Assembly (NCBI RefSeq): GCF_946481155.1
Contig: NZ_CAMLMK010000027.1
Location: 1-28,587, forward strand
Source: an uncultured Flavobacterium sp.
GTDB taxonomy: Bacteria; Bacteroidota; Bacteroidia; Flavobacteriales; Flavobacteriaceae
DNA length: 28,587 bases
Reading direction: 5' to 3'
Notes under the pieces: generated by a model
Told to the model about the DNA's origin: nothing
The model's input: only the letters and a program-made list of their open reading frames with translations
Databases searched by the model: none
Shown: positions 1-7,959 of the stretch, piece after piece
Numbering within the stretch: position 1 is the first letter of the stretch
Layout: each line of letters starts with the position of its first letter
Program-made: the position numbers and the translations under genes

Positions 1-96
1 GGAGAAGCACATTTATACCACAGAGCTTACTGGCATGAAGGTAAAATGTACTACAGAGGTCAAGTTGTTATTGACAAACAAGTAGCGGAGGCTTAA
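1..96 (+). CDS. rpmF: 50S ribosomal protein L32, C-terminal part (5' end outside window)
   Basis: The first 31 codons, read in frame 1, encode a basic, aromatic-rich tail with HRAYW, GKMYYRG and QVVIDKQ before TAA. This matches the C-terminus of Bacteroidota L32, a small structural protein of the large ribosomal subunit. The start and the N-terminal zinc-ribbon half lie upstream of the window. The neighbouring fabH-accB-accC order supports the call, since rpmF commonly precedes fatty-acid genes in bacteria. A hairpin with a T-run follows closely, so rpmF seems to end its own transcript. Confidence 0.88.
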   Translation, partial: GEAHLYHRAYWHEGKMYYRGQVVIDKQVAEA

Positions 97-114
97 TCCG
101 AAAAAGAAATAGAG

Positions 115-143
115 AAAACTCTCACTATGTGGGAGTTTTTTTT
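115..143 (+). terminator. Rho-independent terminator after rpmF
   Basis: An 11-bp stem (115-125 with 129-139, one G-T pair) with a three-base TAT loop runs directly into eight T residues. It lies 18 bases after the rpmF stop and points in the gene's direction. Confidence 0.85.
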
Positions 144-201
144 GTTAAAACCCAATCGAAATAAATTAAGCGTAATAAAAGAATATAGGTTTGGGATTTT
201 T

Positions 202-235
202 TTTGTAATTTCCACCACTTTTTGAGATATCTTTT
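202..235 (+). promoter_or_regulatory. Possible fabH promoter (TTTG / TATCTTTT)
   Basis: TTTG at 202-205 is followed after 22 bases by TATCTTTT at 228-235, one mismatch from the Bacteroidota -7 consensus TAnnTTTG. The spacer is longer than the usual 19-21. A rival exact match, TAGGTTTG at 186-193, lacks a -33 partner. A promoter is expected here because the rpmF terminator isolates fabH, but the choice between the two is weak. Confidence 0.25.
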
Positions 236-258
236 TCGGGAAGAAAAATACAACTTTT

Positions 259-1257
259 ATGAATAAAATGACAGCCGCTATAACCGCAGTGGGAGCTTAC
301 GTTCCAGACTTTGTTTTGTCAAACGCCGTTCTGGAAACCATGGTGGATACTAATGACGAATGGATTACCTCGCGTACCGGAATCAAAGAAAGACGATTGC
401 TGAAAGAAGAAGGACAAGGGACTTCTTTCATGGCTATAAAAGCCGCTCAAAACCTAATCGAGAAATCAGGAATTAATCCTTTGGATATTGATTTGGTCCT
501 AATGGCTACTGCAACACCGGATATGCCGGTTGCAGCAACAGGAGTGTATGTTGCCACTCAAATCGGAGCTACCAATGCTTTTGCTTACGATCTTCACGCA
601 GCATGTTCAAGTTTCCTTTACGGAATTTCCACCGCATCCGCTTATATCGAATCAGGACGTTACAAAAAAGTCCTTTTAATCGGTGCCGATAAAATGTCTT
701 CCATTATAGATTATACCGACAGAGCCACTTGCATCATCTTTGGAGATGGCGCAGGAGCTGTATTGTTTGAACCTAATCATGAAGGACTTGGTTTTCAGGA
801 CGAATATCTGAGAAGTGACGGAATCGGAAGGGAATACCTTAAAATTGATGCAGGCGGATCTATTTTGCCGGCATCGGAAGAAACCGTTAAAAACAAACAG
901 CATTATGTGTTCCAGGACGGAAAAACTGTTTTCAAATATGCAGTTTCCGGAATGGCAGACGTAAGCGAGAAAATAATGGAACGCAACAACCTGACCAAAG
1001 ACGATGTCAACTGGTTAGTGGCACACCAGGCCAACAAACGTATCATTGACGCAACTTCAAACCGTATGGGATTGGATGATGACAAAGTACTGATCAACAT
1101 CGAACGCTACGGAAATACAACCTCGGCAACTTTACCTTTATTATTGAGTGATTTTGAAACGCAATTGAAAAAAGGAGATAATATCATTTTTGCAGCCTTT
1201 GGAGGCGGTTTCACATGGGGAGCCATCTACTTAAAATGGGCATATAACAAACAATAA
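259..1257 (+). CDS. fabH: Beta-ketoacyl-ACP synthase III (FabH)
   Basis: FabH condenses acetyl-CoA, or a branched acyl-CoA primer, with malonyl-ACP and so starts type II fatty-acid synthesis in the cytoplasm. The 332-residue length is normal for the family. The thiolase-fold triad is visible: Cys116 in HAACSS, His256 in AHQANKR and Asn286 in YGNTTS. The 30-residue His-Asn spacing is the same as in E. coli FabH. The C-terminal GGGFTWG loop is also typical. The ATG at 259 follows an A-rich leader and has MNKM, so a start at the second Met (268) is possible. It is separated from rpmF by a terminator and sits 26 bases before accB, suggesting a fabH-accB(-accC) transcript. Iso-primer preference is common in flavobacteria but cannot be read from the sequence. 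Confidence 0.96.
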   Translation: MNKMTAAITAVGAYVPDFVLSNAVLETMVDTNDEWITSRTGIKERRLLKEEGQGTSFMAIKAAQNLIEKSGINPLDIDLVLMATATPDMPVAATGVYVATQIGATNAFAYDLHAACSSFLYGISTASAYIESGRYKKVLLIGADKMSSIIDYTDRATCIIFGDGAGAVLFEPNHEGLGFQDEYLRSDGIGREYLKIDAGGSILPASEETVKNKQHYVFQDGKTVFKYAVSGMADVSEKIMERNNLTKDDVNWLVAHQANKRIIDATSNRMGLDDDKVLINIERYGNTTSATLPLLLSDFETQLKKGDNIIFAAFGGGFTWGAIYLKWAYNKQ

Positions 1258-1283
1258 ACAACCTAAACCAAATTTAGAATAGT

Positions 1284-1763
1284 ATGGATATTAGAGAAAT
1301 TCAAAACCTAATCAAATTTGTAGCAAAATCCGGTGCTACAGAAGTAAAATTAGAAATGGATGATTTTAAAATCACCATTAAAACAACTGAGGCTGGAGCA
1401 GCTGAGACTACGTATGTTCAACATATGCCAATGCAGGCTATGCCTCACGTTGCAGCTCCTGTGGCAGCAGCGGCAGCTCCTGTGGCAGCGGCAGCAGCAC
1501 CTGCGGCTGACGAGAATTCAAAATACATCACGATCAAATCGCCAATGATTGGTACTTTCTATAGAAAACCGTCTCCGGACAAACCAATGTTTGTGGAAGT
1601 AGGCAGCACAATTTCTAAAGGAGATGTTGTGTGCGTAATCGAAGCAATGAAATTATTCAACGAGATTGAAGCAGAAATTTCAGGAAAAATCGTTAAGATT
1701 TTAGTGGATGACGCTTCTCCGGTAGAATTCGACCAGCCATTATTCTTAGTTGACCCATCATAA
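1284..1763 (+). CDS. accB: Biotin carboxyl carrier protein of acetyl-CoA carboxylase
   Basis: BCCP carries biotin between the carboxylase and carboxyltransferase halves of acetyl-CoA carboxylase, which makes malonyl-CoA for FabH and chain elongation. The protein has 159 residues, the usual size. Its N-terminal segment is followed by a flexible Ala/Pro linker (about residues 55-78) and a biotinyl domain (about 83-159). The biotinylation motif EAMK places the acceptor at Lys123. The linker is encoded by a 21-base tandem duplication. It lies 26 bases after fabH and 91 bases before accC, whose product loads carboxyl-biotin onto it. Confidence 0.96.
   Translation: MDIREIQNLIKFVAKSGATEVKLEMDDFKITIKTTEAGAAETTYVQHMPMQAMPHVAAPVAAAAAPVAAAAAPAADENSKYITIKSPMIGTFYRKPSPDKPMFVEVGSTISKGDVVCVIEAMKLFNEIEAEISGKIVKILVDDASPVEFDQPLFLVDPS
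1452..1493 (+). repeat. 21-base tandem duplication in the accB Ala/Pro linker
   Basis: Two 21-base units, 1452-1472 and 1473-1493, each start GCAGCTCCTGTGGCAGC and encode AAPVAAA-like linker residues. A shorter degenerate GCAGCACCTGCGGCT unit follows. Because the period is a multiple of three, unit gain or loss would only change hinge length. Confidence 0.75.
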
Positions 1764-1848
1764 GAAGTTAGAAGTTAGAAGTTAGAAGTCAGAAATTTTT
1801 CTTTCTTCATCTTAATTGTCTAATGGACACATTGTCTAATTATCTAAT
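1763..1848 (+). repeat. Heptamer tandem repeat and ATTGTCTAAT repeats in the accB-accC gap
   Basis: Four abutting copies of AGAAGTT (1763-1769, 1770-1776, 1777-1783, and 1784-1790 ending in C) begin at the last base of the accB stop and run into AGAA. After a T-rich stretch, ATTGTCTAAT occurs at 1815-1824 and 1831-1840, with a truncated TATCTAAT at 1841-1848. No open frame or stable hairpin explains them. They fill almost the whole gap between two genes whose products work together. Confidence 0.8.
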
Positions 1849-1854
1849 AAAAGT

Positions 1855-3201
1855 ATGTTTAAAAAAATATTAATCGCAAACAGGGGAGAAATTGCACTTC
1901 GCATTATCAGAACCTGTAGAGAAATGGGAATCAAAACGGTTGCTGTTTATTCAACTGTCGATGCGGAAAGCTTACACGTGAAGTTCGCCGATGAAGCAGT
2001 TTGTATCGGACCCGCGCCAAGTAATCTTTCCTATTTGAAGATGTCAAATATTATCGCTGCAGCGGAAATTACCAATGCAGACGCAATCCACCCAGGTTAC
2101 GGTTTCCTTTCTGAGAATGCTAAATTCTCTAAAATCTGCCAGGAGCACAATATTAAATTTATTGGTGCATCTCCTGAAATGATTGACAAAATGGGAGACA
2201 AAGCTTCTGCAAAAGCTACAATGAAAGCTGCAGGAGTTCCTTGTGTACCGGGTTCCGACGGATTATTAGTTGATTACGCACAAACACAGAAACTAGCGGT
2301 TGAAATGGGGTATCCCGTGATGCTGAAAGCTACCGCAGGTGGTGGTGGAAAAGGTATGCGTGCCGTATGGAAAGCGGAAGAATTACTGAAAGCCTGGGAA
2401 AGTGCCCGTCAGGAAGCAGCAGCTGCTTTCGGAAATGACGGAATGTACATGGAAAAACTTATCGAAGAGCCACGCCACATCGAAATTCAGATTGTGGGCG
2501 ATTCTTACGGTAAAGCTTGTCACCTTTCTGAAAGGGATTGTTCGGTACAACGTCGTCACCAAAAATTAACAGAAGAAACGCCTTCTCCGTTCATGACGGA
2601 TGAGTTGCGTGAGAAAATGGGTGAAGCAGCAGTAAAAGCAGCTGAATTCATTAAATACGAAGGAGCAGGGACTGTTGAGTTCTTAGTGGACAAACACAGA
2701 AACTTCTACTTCATGGAAATGAACACGCGTATTCAGGTAGAGCACCCGATCACTGAACAGGTTATTGATTATGACCTGATCCGTGAGCAGATTATGGTAG
2801 CGGCCGGAATTCCGATTTCAGGTAAAAACTATTTACCGCAATTGCACTCGATCGAGTGCCGTATCAATGCCGAAGATCCTTATAATGATTTCCGTCCGTC
2901 TCCGGGTAAAATTACGGTTTTACATGCACCGGGAGGACACGGGGTTCGTTTAGACACGCATGTTTATGCAGGCTACACGATTCCGTCAAATTATGACTCC
3001 ATGATTGCAAAGTTGATTACAACAGCGCAAACCAGAGAAGAGGCAATCAACAAAATGAAACGTGCTTTGGATGAATTCGTAATTGAAGGCATCAAAACAA
3101 CAATACCTTTCCACAGACAGTTGATGGATGAGCCGGATTATGTAGCCGGTAACTACACCACCAAGTTTATGGAAACTTTCAAAATGAAAGATCCTCAATA
3201 A
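1855..3201 (+). CDS. accC: Acetyl-CoA carboxylase, biotin carboxylase subunit
   Basis: AccC uses ATP and bicarbonate to carboxylate the biotin on AccB. The 448-residue protein has the full biotin carboxylase layout: an N-terminal preATP-grasp domain ([15 protein letters not shown]), an ATP-grasp domain with the glycine-rich loop GGGGKGM (about residue 161), the [13 protein letters not shown] segment, the metal-binding [12 protein letters not shown] motif and a C-terminal domain. It is complete, with no carboxyltransferase fused. The ATG at 1855 is followed at once by the conserved N-terminus, which fixes the start. It is the last plus-strand gene before a bidirectional terminator. The repeat-filled gap before it could carry a processing site or a separate promoter, but nothing clear is visible. 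Confidence 0.97.
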   Translation: MFKKILIANRGEIALRIIRTCREMGIKTVAVYSTVDAESLHVKFADEAVCIGPAPSNLSYLKMSNIIAAAEITNADAIHPGYGFLSENAKFSKICQEHNIKFIGASPEMIDKMGDKASAKATMKAAGVPCVPGSDGLLVDYAQTQKLAVEMGYPVMLKATAGGGGKGMRAVWKAEELLKAWESARQEAAAAFGNDGMYMEKLIEEPRHIEIQIVGDSYGKACHLSERDCSVQRRHQKLTEETPSPFMTDELREKMGEAAVKAAEFIKYEGAGTVEFLVDKHRNFYFMEMNTRIQVEHPITEQVIDYDLIREQIMVAAGIPISGKNYLPQLHSIECRINAEDPYNDFRPSPGKITVLHAPGGHGVRLDTHVYAGYTIPSNYDSMIAKLITTAQTREEAINKMKRALDEFVIEGIKTTIPFHRQLMDEPDYVAGNYTTKFMETFKMKDPQ

Positions 3202-3233
3202 AAAAAATCCCAATCGAAAGGTTGGGATTTTTT
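3202..3233. terminator. Bidirectional terminator between accC and the GH92 pair
   Basis: A long stem (3202-3215 with 3220-3233) closes on a GAAA tetraloop and is flanked by A-run and T-run, so it can work on both strands. It lies between the convergent accC and GH92 genes, 0 and 13 bases from their stop codons. Confidence 0.88.
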
Positions 3234-3246
3234 TATGGATTCAATT

Positions 3247-5532
3247 TTACTTTTTAGGTTGGTCACTCATTGTGATTTTCAATTTGCCCCCTTTCATAAT
3301 GGCGTCATGGCTAAGAAAGTACTTCTCTAATGGTTTGCCATTTAAGGTCATATTCCCGATGTAAATATTTTTATCCGATTGATTGATAACTTCTATTTCA
3401 AATGTGTTTCCGTTTTCCAGATGCAATTTAGCATAATCAACGCTCGGGCTTCCGATGGCATATTCACTAGCTCCGGGAGCGACCGGGTAAAACCCTAACG
3501 AGGAAAATATAAACCAGGCGCTCATTTGCCCGCAGTCGTCATTGCCGCCAAGACCATCTGGTGTAGGTTTGTACTGCATTTTTAAAATGGTTCTGATTTT
3601 CTCCTGGGTTTTCCACGGCTGATTAGTCCAGTTATACAAATAGGCTACATGATGTGCCGGCTCGTTGCCGTGAACATAACCTCCGATAATGCCATCTCTT
3701 GTGATGTCTTCGGTTTCGGCAAAAAAAGTATCGGGCAAATTCATGGAGAACAATTGGTCCAGTTTTTTGGAGAAGTTCTTCTGGCCACCCATCATTGCAA
3801 TTAAACCTGATGGGTTGTGCGGGACAAAAAATGTATAATTCCAGCTGTTGCCTTCAATAAAACCCTGGCCATGCGTGCTCAAAATATCAAATTCTTTTTT
3901 GAAAGTGCCGTCAGCTAATTTCGGGCGCATGAAACCGATGCTTTTGTCAAAATTATTTTTCCAGTTTTCGGAACGTTTTAAAAACTCTTCATAAATATCC
4001 TGACGGTTCAGTTTTTTAGCCAATTGCGCGATGGTCCAATCATCGTAAGCATATTCTAAAGTGTTTGAAACGGAGATGCCGCTTTTCTCCGCAGGGATAT
4101 AACCTTTGTCAATATAATCGCCGATTCCTTCGTAATTTCGCTTATTAGCAGTAGCCACGCACGCGTCCAATGCTTTAATGGGGTCGCCGGTATAAACATT
4201 TTTTAGGATTGCATCTGCCACAACAGAAACACTGTGATAGCCGCTCATACACCAATTGTCGTTAGCGTGATGGCTCCAGATTGGCAACATCCTCTGTGCG
4301 CTTTGTTCGTAATGTTTCATCATCGAATGTACCATGTCGCTGTTTCTCCGGGGTTGCAGAATAGTAAACAGCGGATGCAAAGCTCTGTAGGTATCCCATA
4401 AAGAAAAAGTGGTGTAGTTTGTAAAATCTTCCGCTTGGTGGATTTCCTGATCGAGGCCTTTATATTTTCCGTCAGCATCCATGTAAGTGGTAGGAGCCAG
4501 GAAAGAATGATACATCGCGGTATAGAAATTTTCTTTTAGTTCTTTACTGCCTTCAATTTCAACTTTGCTTAACTCTTTGTCCCATAGCTCCTGGGTTTGT
4601 TTTTTTGCGGCATCAAAATCCCAATGGGGAATTTCGGTGATAAGATTTGCTATGGCGCCTTGCATGCTAACGGAGGAAAGTGCCAATTTTAGTTTGATTT
4701 TTTCCTGCTCTTCGGTTTTAAAATCGAAATGCAGGCGCAGTTGTTTTCCAGAGAGTTCAGGGAAGTTTTTATTCTGGTTGAATTTCCCCCAAAAGCCTCT
4801 ATATACTGGTTTTTCTTCAAAATTCTTGCTGCCGTAGCTTAGGAAGGGTTTTGAAAACGAAAGCGCAAAGTACTGGGTTCTGTTTTTGGCCCAGCCATTC
4901 GTTTGTCTATAACCCGTTATTAGTGTATCATTCACCACGCGAATGTAAGTCCAAACATTCTTTTCGGGATAGTTGTAAATGCCGCTCATCAGATCTAAAA
5001 TGATATGGGCTTCATCCGATTTAGGGAAGGAGTATTGATGAAAGCCAACACGATTAGTGGCAGTCAGTTCGGCTGTAATATTATGATCCTCTAATTTTAC
5101 TTTGTAATACCCGGCCTGGGCAATTTCGTTTTCATGCGAATACGCCGATCGGAAACCCGAGGTTGGATTTTTAGCAATACCTGGATTTAATTGCAGTTTG
5201 CCTTCTGTCGGCATGATTAAAAAATCACCCAAATCCGAATGTCCCGTGCCGCTGAAATGGGTGTGGCTGAAACCCACTATTGTTTTATCATCATATTGGT
5301 ATCCTGCGCAATATTTGTAGACTTCCGGGTTGTACTTGCCATTCACGGAATAGGGAATTGTATCAGTGTCCGGGCTTAACTGCACCATTCCAAAAGGAGC
5401 GGAAGCTCCGGGGTAAACATGTCCCATTCGTTGGGTTCCAATGATCGGTTTTACATATTTTACATAGTTGTTCTGGCTGTAAATAGGTAAGGTGAATACT
5501 ATGAATAATAATGGAAAAATGTATTTTTTCAT
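3247..5532 (-). CDS. GH92 family glycosidase, putative alpha-mannosidase, without the His-Glu motif
   Basis: GH92 enzymes are calcium-dependent, inverting exo-alpha-mannosidases. This 761-residue protein starts with a signal peptide (about residues 1-19, cleavage near YSQ) and lacks both a lipobox Cys and a T9SS tail, so a periplasmic location is likely. Family landmarks are PIIGTQRMGHVYPGASAPFGM near the N-terminus, EGNSWNYTF with the likely acid Glu560, HGNEPAHH, and GGNDDCGQMSAW with acidic residues Asp665 and Asp666 in the base region. The segment before HGNEP that carries His-Glu in alpha-1,2-specific members reads AETEDITRD here, so another linkage is inferred. It is the second gene of a GH92 pair, its ATG one base after the upstream TAA (TAAAATG), suggesting coupled translation. 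No SusC/SusD-type genes adjoin. Confidence 0.9.
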   Translation of the reverse strand: MKKYIFPLLFIVFTLPIYSQNNYVKYVKPIIGTQRMGHVYPGASAPFGMVQLSPDTDTIPYSVNGKYNPEVYKYCAGYQYDDKTIVGFSHTHFSGTGHSDLGDFLIMPTEGKLQLNPGIAKNPTSGFRSAYSHENEIAQAGYYKVKLEDHNITAELTATNRVGFHQYSFPKSDEAHIILDLMSGIYNYPEKNVWTYIRVVNDTLITGYRQTNGWAKNRTQYFALSFSKPFLSYGSKNFEEKPVYRGFWGKFNQNKNFPELSGKQLRLHFDFKTEEQEKIKLKLALSSVSMQGAIANLITEIPHWDFDAAKKQTQELWDKELSKVEIEGSKELKENFYTAMYHSFLAPTTYMDADGKYKGLDQEIHQAEDFTNYTTFSLWDTYRALHPLFTILQPRRNSDMVHSMMKHYEQSAQRMLPIWSHHANDNWCMSGYHSVSVVADAILKNVYTGDPIKALDACVATANKRNYEGIGDYIDKGYIPAEKSGISVSNTLEYAYDDWTIAQLAKKLNRQDIYEEFLKRSENWKNNFDKSIGFMRPKLADGTFKKEFDILSTHGQGFIEGNSWNYTFFVPHNPSGLIAMMGGQKNFSKKLDQLFSMNLPDTFFAETEDITRDGIIGGYVHGNEPAHHVAYLYNWTNQPWKTQEKIRTILKMQYKPTPDGLGGNDDCGQMSAWFIFSSLGFYPVAPGASEYAIGSPSVDYAKLHLENGNTFEIEVINQSDKNIYIGNMTLNGKPLEKYFLSHDAIMKGGKLKITMSDQPKK

Positions 5533-5533
5533 T

Positions 5534-7819
5534 TTAGTTGCCTATTTGAGTTGATAATGAATAAGGAAACGATTTTTGCGTCGTTCCTCTTTTTAAATTA
5601 GGAGTACTGCTCATTTTTAAATGGAAAGTTCCGCCTTTGTGTATTGCAGCATGATTTATCCAATTGTAATCATACGTTTTTCCGTTGAGTTCAACTTGTT
5701 CTATGTATTTGTTTGTCTCGCTGTTATTTGGCGCTTTTATGATGAAGTCCTTCCCATTGTCTAAGTGTAAAGTTACTTTTTTGAAAAGCGGTGTTCCTAA
5801 CACATACTGGTCAGTAGCAGGACAAACTGGATAAAATCCCAAGGCCGAGAATACATACCAGGCGGAGGTCTGACCATTGTCTTCGTCGCCACAATAGCCG
5901 TCAGGAGTGGGTTTGTAAAGTTTGTTCATGGTTTCTCTTATCCAAAATTGCGTTTTCCAGGGCTGACCGGCATAATTATACAAATAGATCATATGTTGTA
6001 TAGGCTGGTTCCCATGAGCATATTGCCCCATATTGGCTATCTGCATTTCCCGAATCTCATGGATGGTCTCTCCGTAATAAGAATTATCGAAAACCGGCGG
6101 CATGGTAAAAACGCTGTCCAGTTTTTTTGCAAATTCACCATAGCCACCCATCATTTGTGCCAATCCGTCAATATCATGAAATACACTCCATGTGTAATGC
6201 CAGCTGTTTCCTTCAGTGAATTCGTCTCCCCATTTAAAAGGGTTGAAAGGCGAGTGGAAAGAACCGTCTTTGTTTTTACCGCGCATCAATTTGGTTTCCG
6301 GATCAAAAAGGTGCTTGTAATTCAATGACCTGTTTTTGTACAATTCGATTTCTGCTTGAGGTTTCTGAAGGGCTTTTGCCAATTGATAGATTGTAAAATC
6401 GTCATAGGCATATTCCAGCGTGCGGGCCGCACTTTCGTTAATGTTAACATCATAAGGGACATAACCTAACTTGTTGTAATACTCAACGCCTTTTCTTCCC
6501 GTGGCCTGAGGTCCTTCATTATTGGCGCCATGTAATAACGCTTCGTATAATTTTTCGATGTCATACCCTCTTAATCCTTTAAGATACGCATCAGAAACCA
6601 CGGAAGCCGAATTGTTTCCGATCATTATATCGCTGTAGGAAGGACTGCTCCATTCCGGCAGCCACCCACCTTCTTTATAATCGTTTAGTAACCCTTCCTG
6701 CATTTCTTTGTTGATTGAAGGATACATAAGATTTAAAAAAGGGTATAACGCCCTGAAAGTGTCCCAGAAACCAGTTCCGCCAAAGCGATAGCCCGGCAGA
6801 ACAGTGCCTGTGTGCGGACTGTAATGGACTATTTGCCCGGATTCATTTTTCTCATATAATTTCATAGGAAAAAATAAGGTGCGGTAGAATGTCGAATAAA
6901 AAGTGCGCAAGTGGTCGATGTTGTCGCTTTCTACTTCTATCTTGCTTAAAGTTTTGTTCCAGGTGGCTTTGGCTTTTTGTTTTACAGTTTCGAAGCTATC
7001 CGAACCAATTTCTTGTAAATTAATTTCGGCTTGTTCAAAACTTATAAAGGATGAAGCTACTTTAGCATGTACTTTTTCATTGTCCGAGAGCGATTTAAAT
7101 TTAATGATTGCTCCAATATGGCTTCCTGATAAATCCAAAACATTCATTTTTGTTTTATCGCTCCAAATGCTGGATTGTTCAAAAGGCTTGTCAAAAACAA
7201 TAACAAAGTAGTTTTTGAAGTTGTTGAGTTTTCCTCTGGTGTAACGTGAACTATATCCTATGATTTTATTTTCTGATGGGATTATTTTGATATAAGAGCC
7301 TCTGTCAAAAGCATCAATAACCATATAGCCTTCGTCGGTTTTTGGGAAAGTAAAGCGAAAGGAAGCGGCTCTTTCGGTTGGGGTTAATTCCGTGGTGACG
7401 TTATAATCGGCTAAGTAAACGCTGTAGTAGTAAGGCTTAGCAATTTCTGTTTTATGGCTAAACCAACTGGCTCTTTCGCTTTCTTCAAAGACAGGTTTTC
7501 CTACTACCGGCATTAACGAAAACTGTCCGTAGTCATTCATCCAGGGCGAAGGTTGGTGCGTTTGTTTAAAACCTCTTATTTTTTGGGCGTTGTAGGTGTA
7601 TTGCCATCCATCTCCGTTTTTGCCTGTTTGGGGTGTCCATGCATTCATGCCCCAAGGCAAGGCAATGGAGGGATAGGTATTCCCGTTGCTTAGCTCATAA
7701 CTGCTGTCTGTTCCCATCAGCGGATTAACCAACTCTACAGGGTCGATGCTTCTAATAGTGTTCTGAGAATAAAGTGCTGTGGCGAAAAGGTAAAAACAAA
7801 GTATTAAAAGGTTTTTCAT
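5534..7819 (-). CDS. GH92 family glycosidase, putative alpha-1,2-mannosidase with His-Glu motif
   Basis: First gene of the GH92 pair, also 761 residues. A signal peptide (about residues 1-18, ending ALYS-Q) and no lipobox suggest a periplasmic enzyme. EGNSWHYTW places the likely acid at Glu536, and CGDEDNGQTSAW supplies Asp645 and Asp647. The 109 and 111 residue spacings equal those I recall for Glu533, Asp642 and Asp644 of Bacteroides Bt3990. His587-Glu588 in GETIHEIRE also falls in register with Bt3990 His584-Glu585, which was linked to alpha-1,2 specificity. The downstream motif is HGNQP instead of the HGNEP of its neighbour. A polar tail of about 25 residues follows the usual GH92 end. 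The linkage call is inference; the family call is firm. Confidence 0.9.
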   Translation of the reverse strand: MKNLLILCFYLFATALYSQNTIRSIDPVELVNPLMGTDSSYELSNGNTYPSIALPWGMNAWTPQTGKNGDGWQYTYNAQKIRGFKQTHQPSPWMNDYGQFSLMPVVGKPVFEESERASWFSHKTEIAKPYYYSVYLADYNVTTELTPTERAASFRFTFPKTDEGYMVIDAFDRGSYIKIIPSENKIIGYSSRYTRGKLNNFKNYFVIVFDKPFEQSSIWSDKTKMNVLDLSGSHIGAIIKFKSLSDNEKVHAKVASSFISFEQAEINLQEIGSDSFETVKQKAKATWNKTLSKIEVESDNIDHLRTFYSTFYRTLFFPMKLYEKNESGQIVHYSPHTGTVLPGYRFGGTGFWDTFRALYPFLNLMYPSINKEMQEGLLNDYKEGGWLPEWSSPSYSDIMIGNNSASVVSDAYLKGLRGYDIEKLYEALLHGANNEGPQATGRKGVEYYNKLGYVPYDVNINESAARTLEYAYDDFTIYQLAKALQKPQAEIELYKNRSLNYKHLFDPETKLMRGKNKDGSFHSPFNPFKWGDEFTEGNSWHYTWSVFHDIDGLAQMMGGYGEFAKKLDSVFTMPPVFDNSYYGETIHEIREMQIANMGQYAHGNQPIQHMIYLYNYAGQPWKTQFWIRETMNKLYKPTPDGYCGDEDNGQTSAWYVFSALGFYPVCPATDQYVLGTPLFKKVTLHLDNGKDFIIKAPNNSETNKYIEQVELNGKTYDYNWINHAAIHKGGTFHLKMSSTPNLKRGTTQKSFPYSLSTQIGN

Positions 7820-7899
7820 CGGTAATGATTTGGAAGAGGTAATTTCCTCAGTTTCGACATTACAATTTAAGGATTTTAATGTTTCAGTGTGCCATAAAT

Positions 7900-7927
7900 A
7901 AAAAATCCCGAAGCATAACTTCGGGAT
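7900..7927 (-). terminator. Terminator after the C1-type peptidase gene
   Basis: A perfect 9-bp stem, ATCCCGAAG (7905-7913) with CTTCGGGAT (7919-7927), has a five-base loop. Reading on the minus strand it is followed by a run of T (A residues at 7900-7905). It lies 33 bases beyond the peptidase stop. Confidence 0.88.
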
Positions 7928-7959
7928 CCTATTTTGATTGATGATTGAACTTGTTGTTT

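Noticed and set aside
186..193. TAGGTTTG as the main fabH -7 element
   Set aside because: It matches TAnnTTTG but has no TTG or TTTG 17-23 bases upstream and leaves a 65-base leader; kept only as an alternative.
1763..1794. Heptamer array considered as a CRISPR-like array
   Set aside because: The units abut without spacers and are far too short; it is a simple tandem repeat.
3202..3233. Inverted repeat considered as an insertion-sequence end
   Set aside because: It is a single hairpin with A/T tracts between convergent stop codons, which is a terminator; there is no transposase or target duplication.
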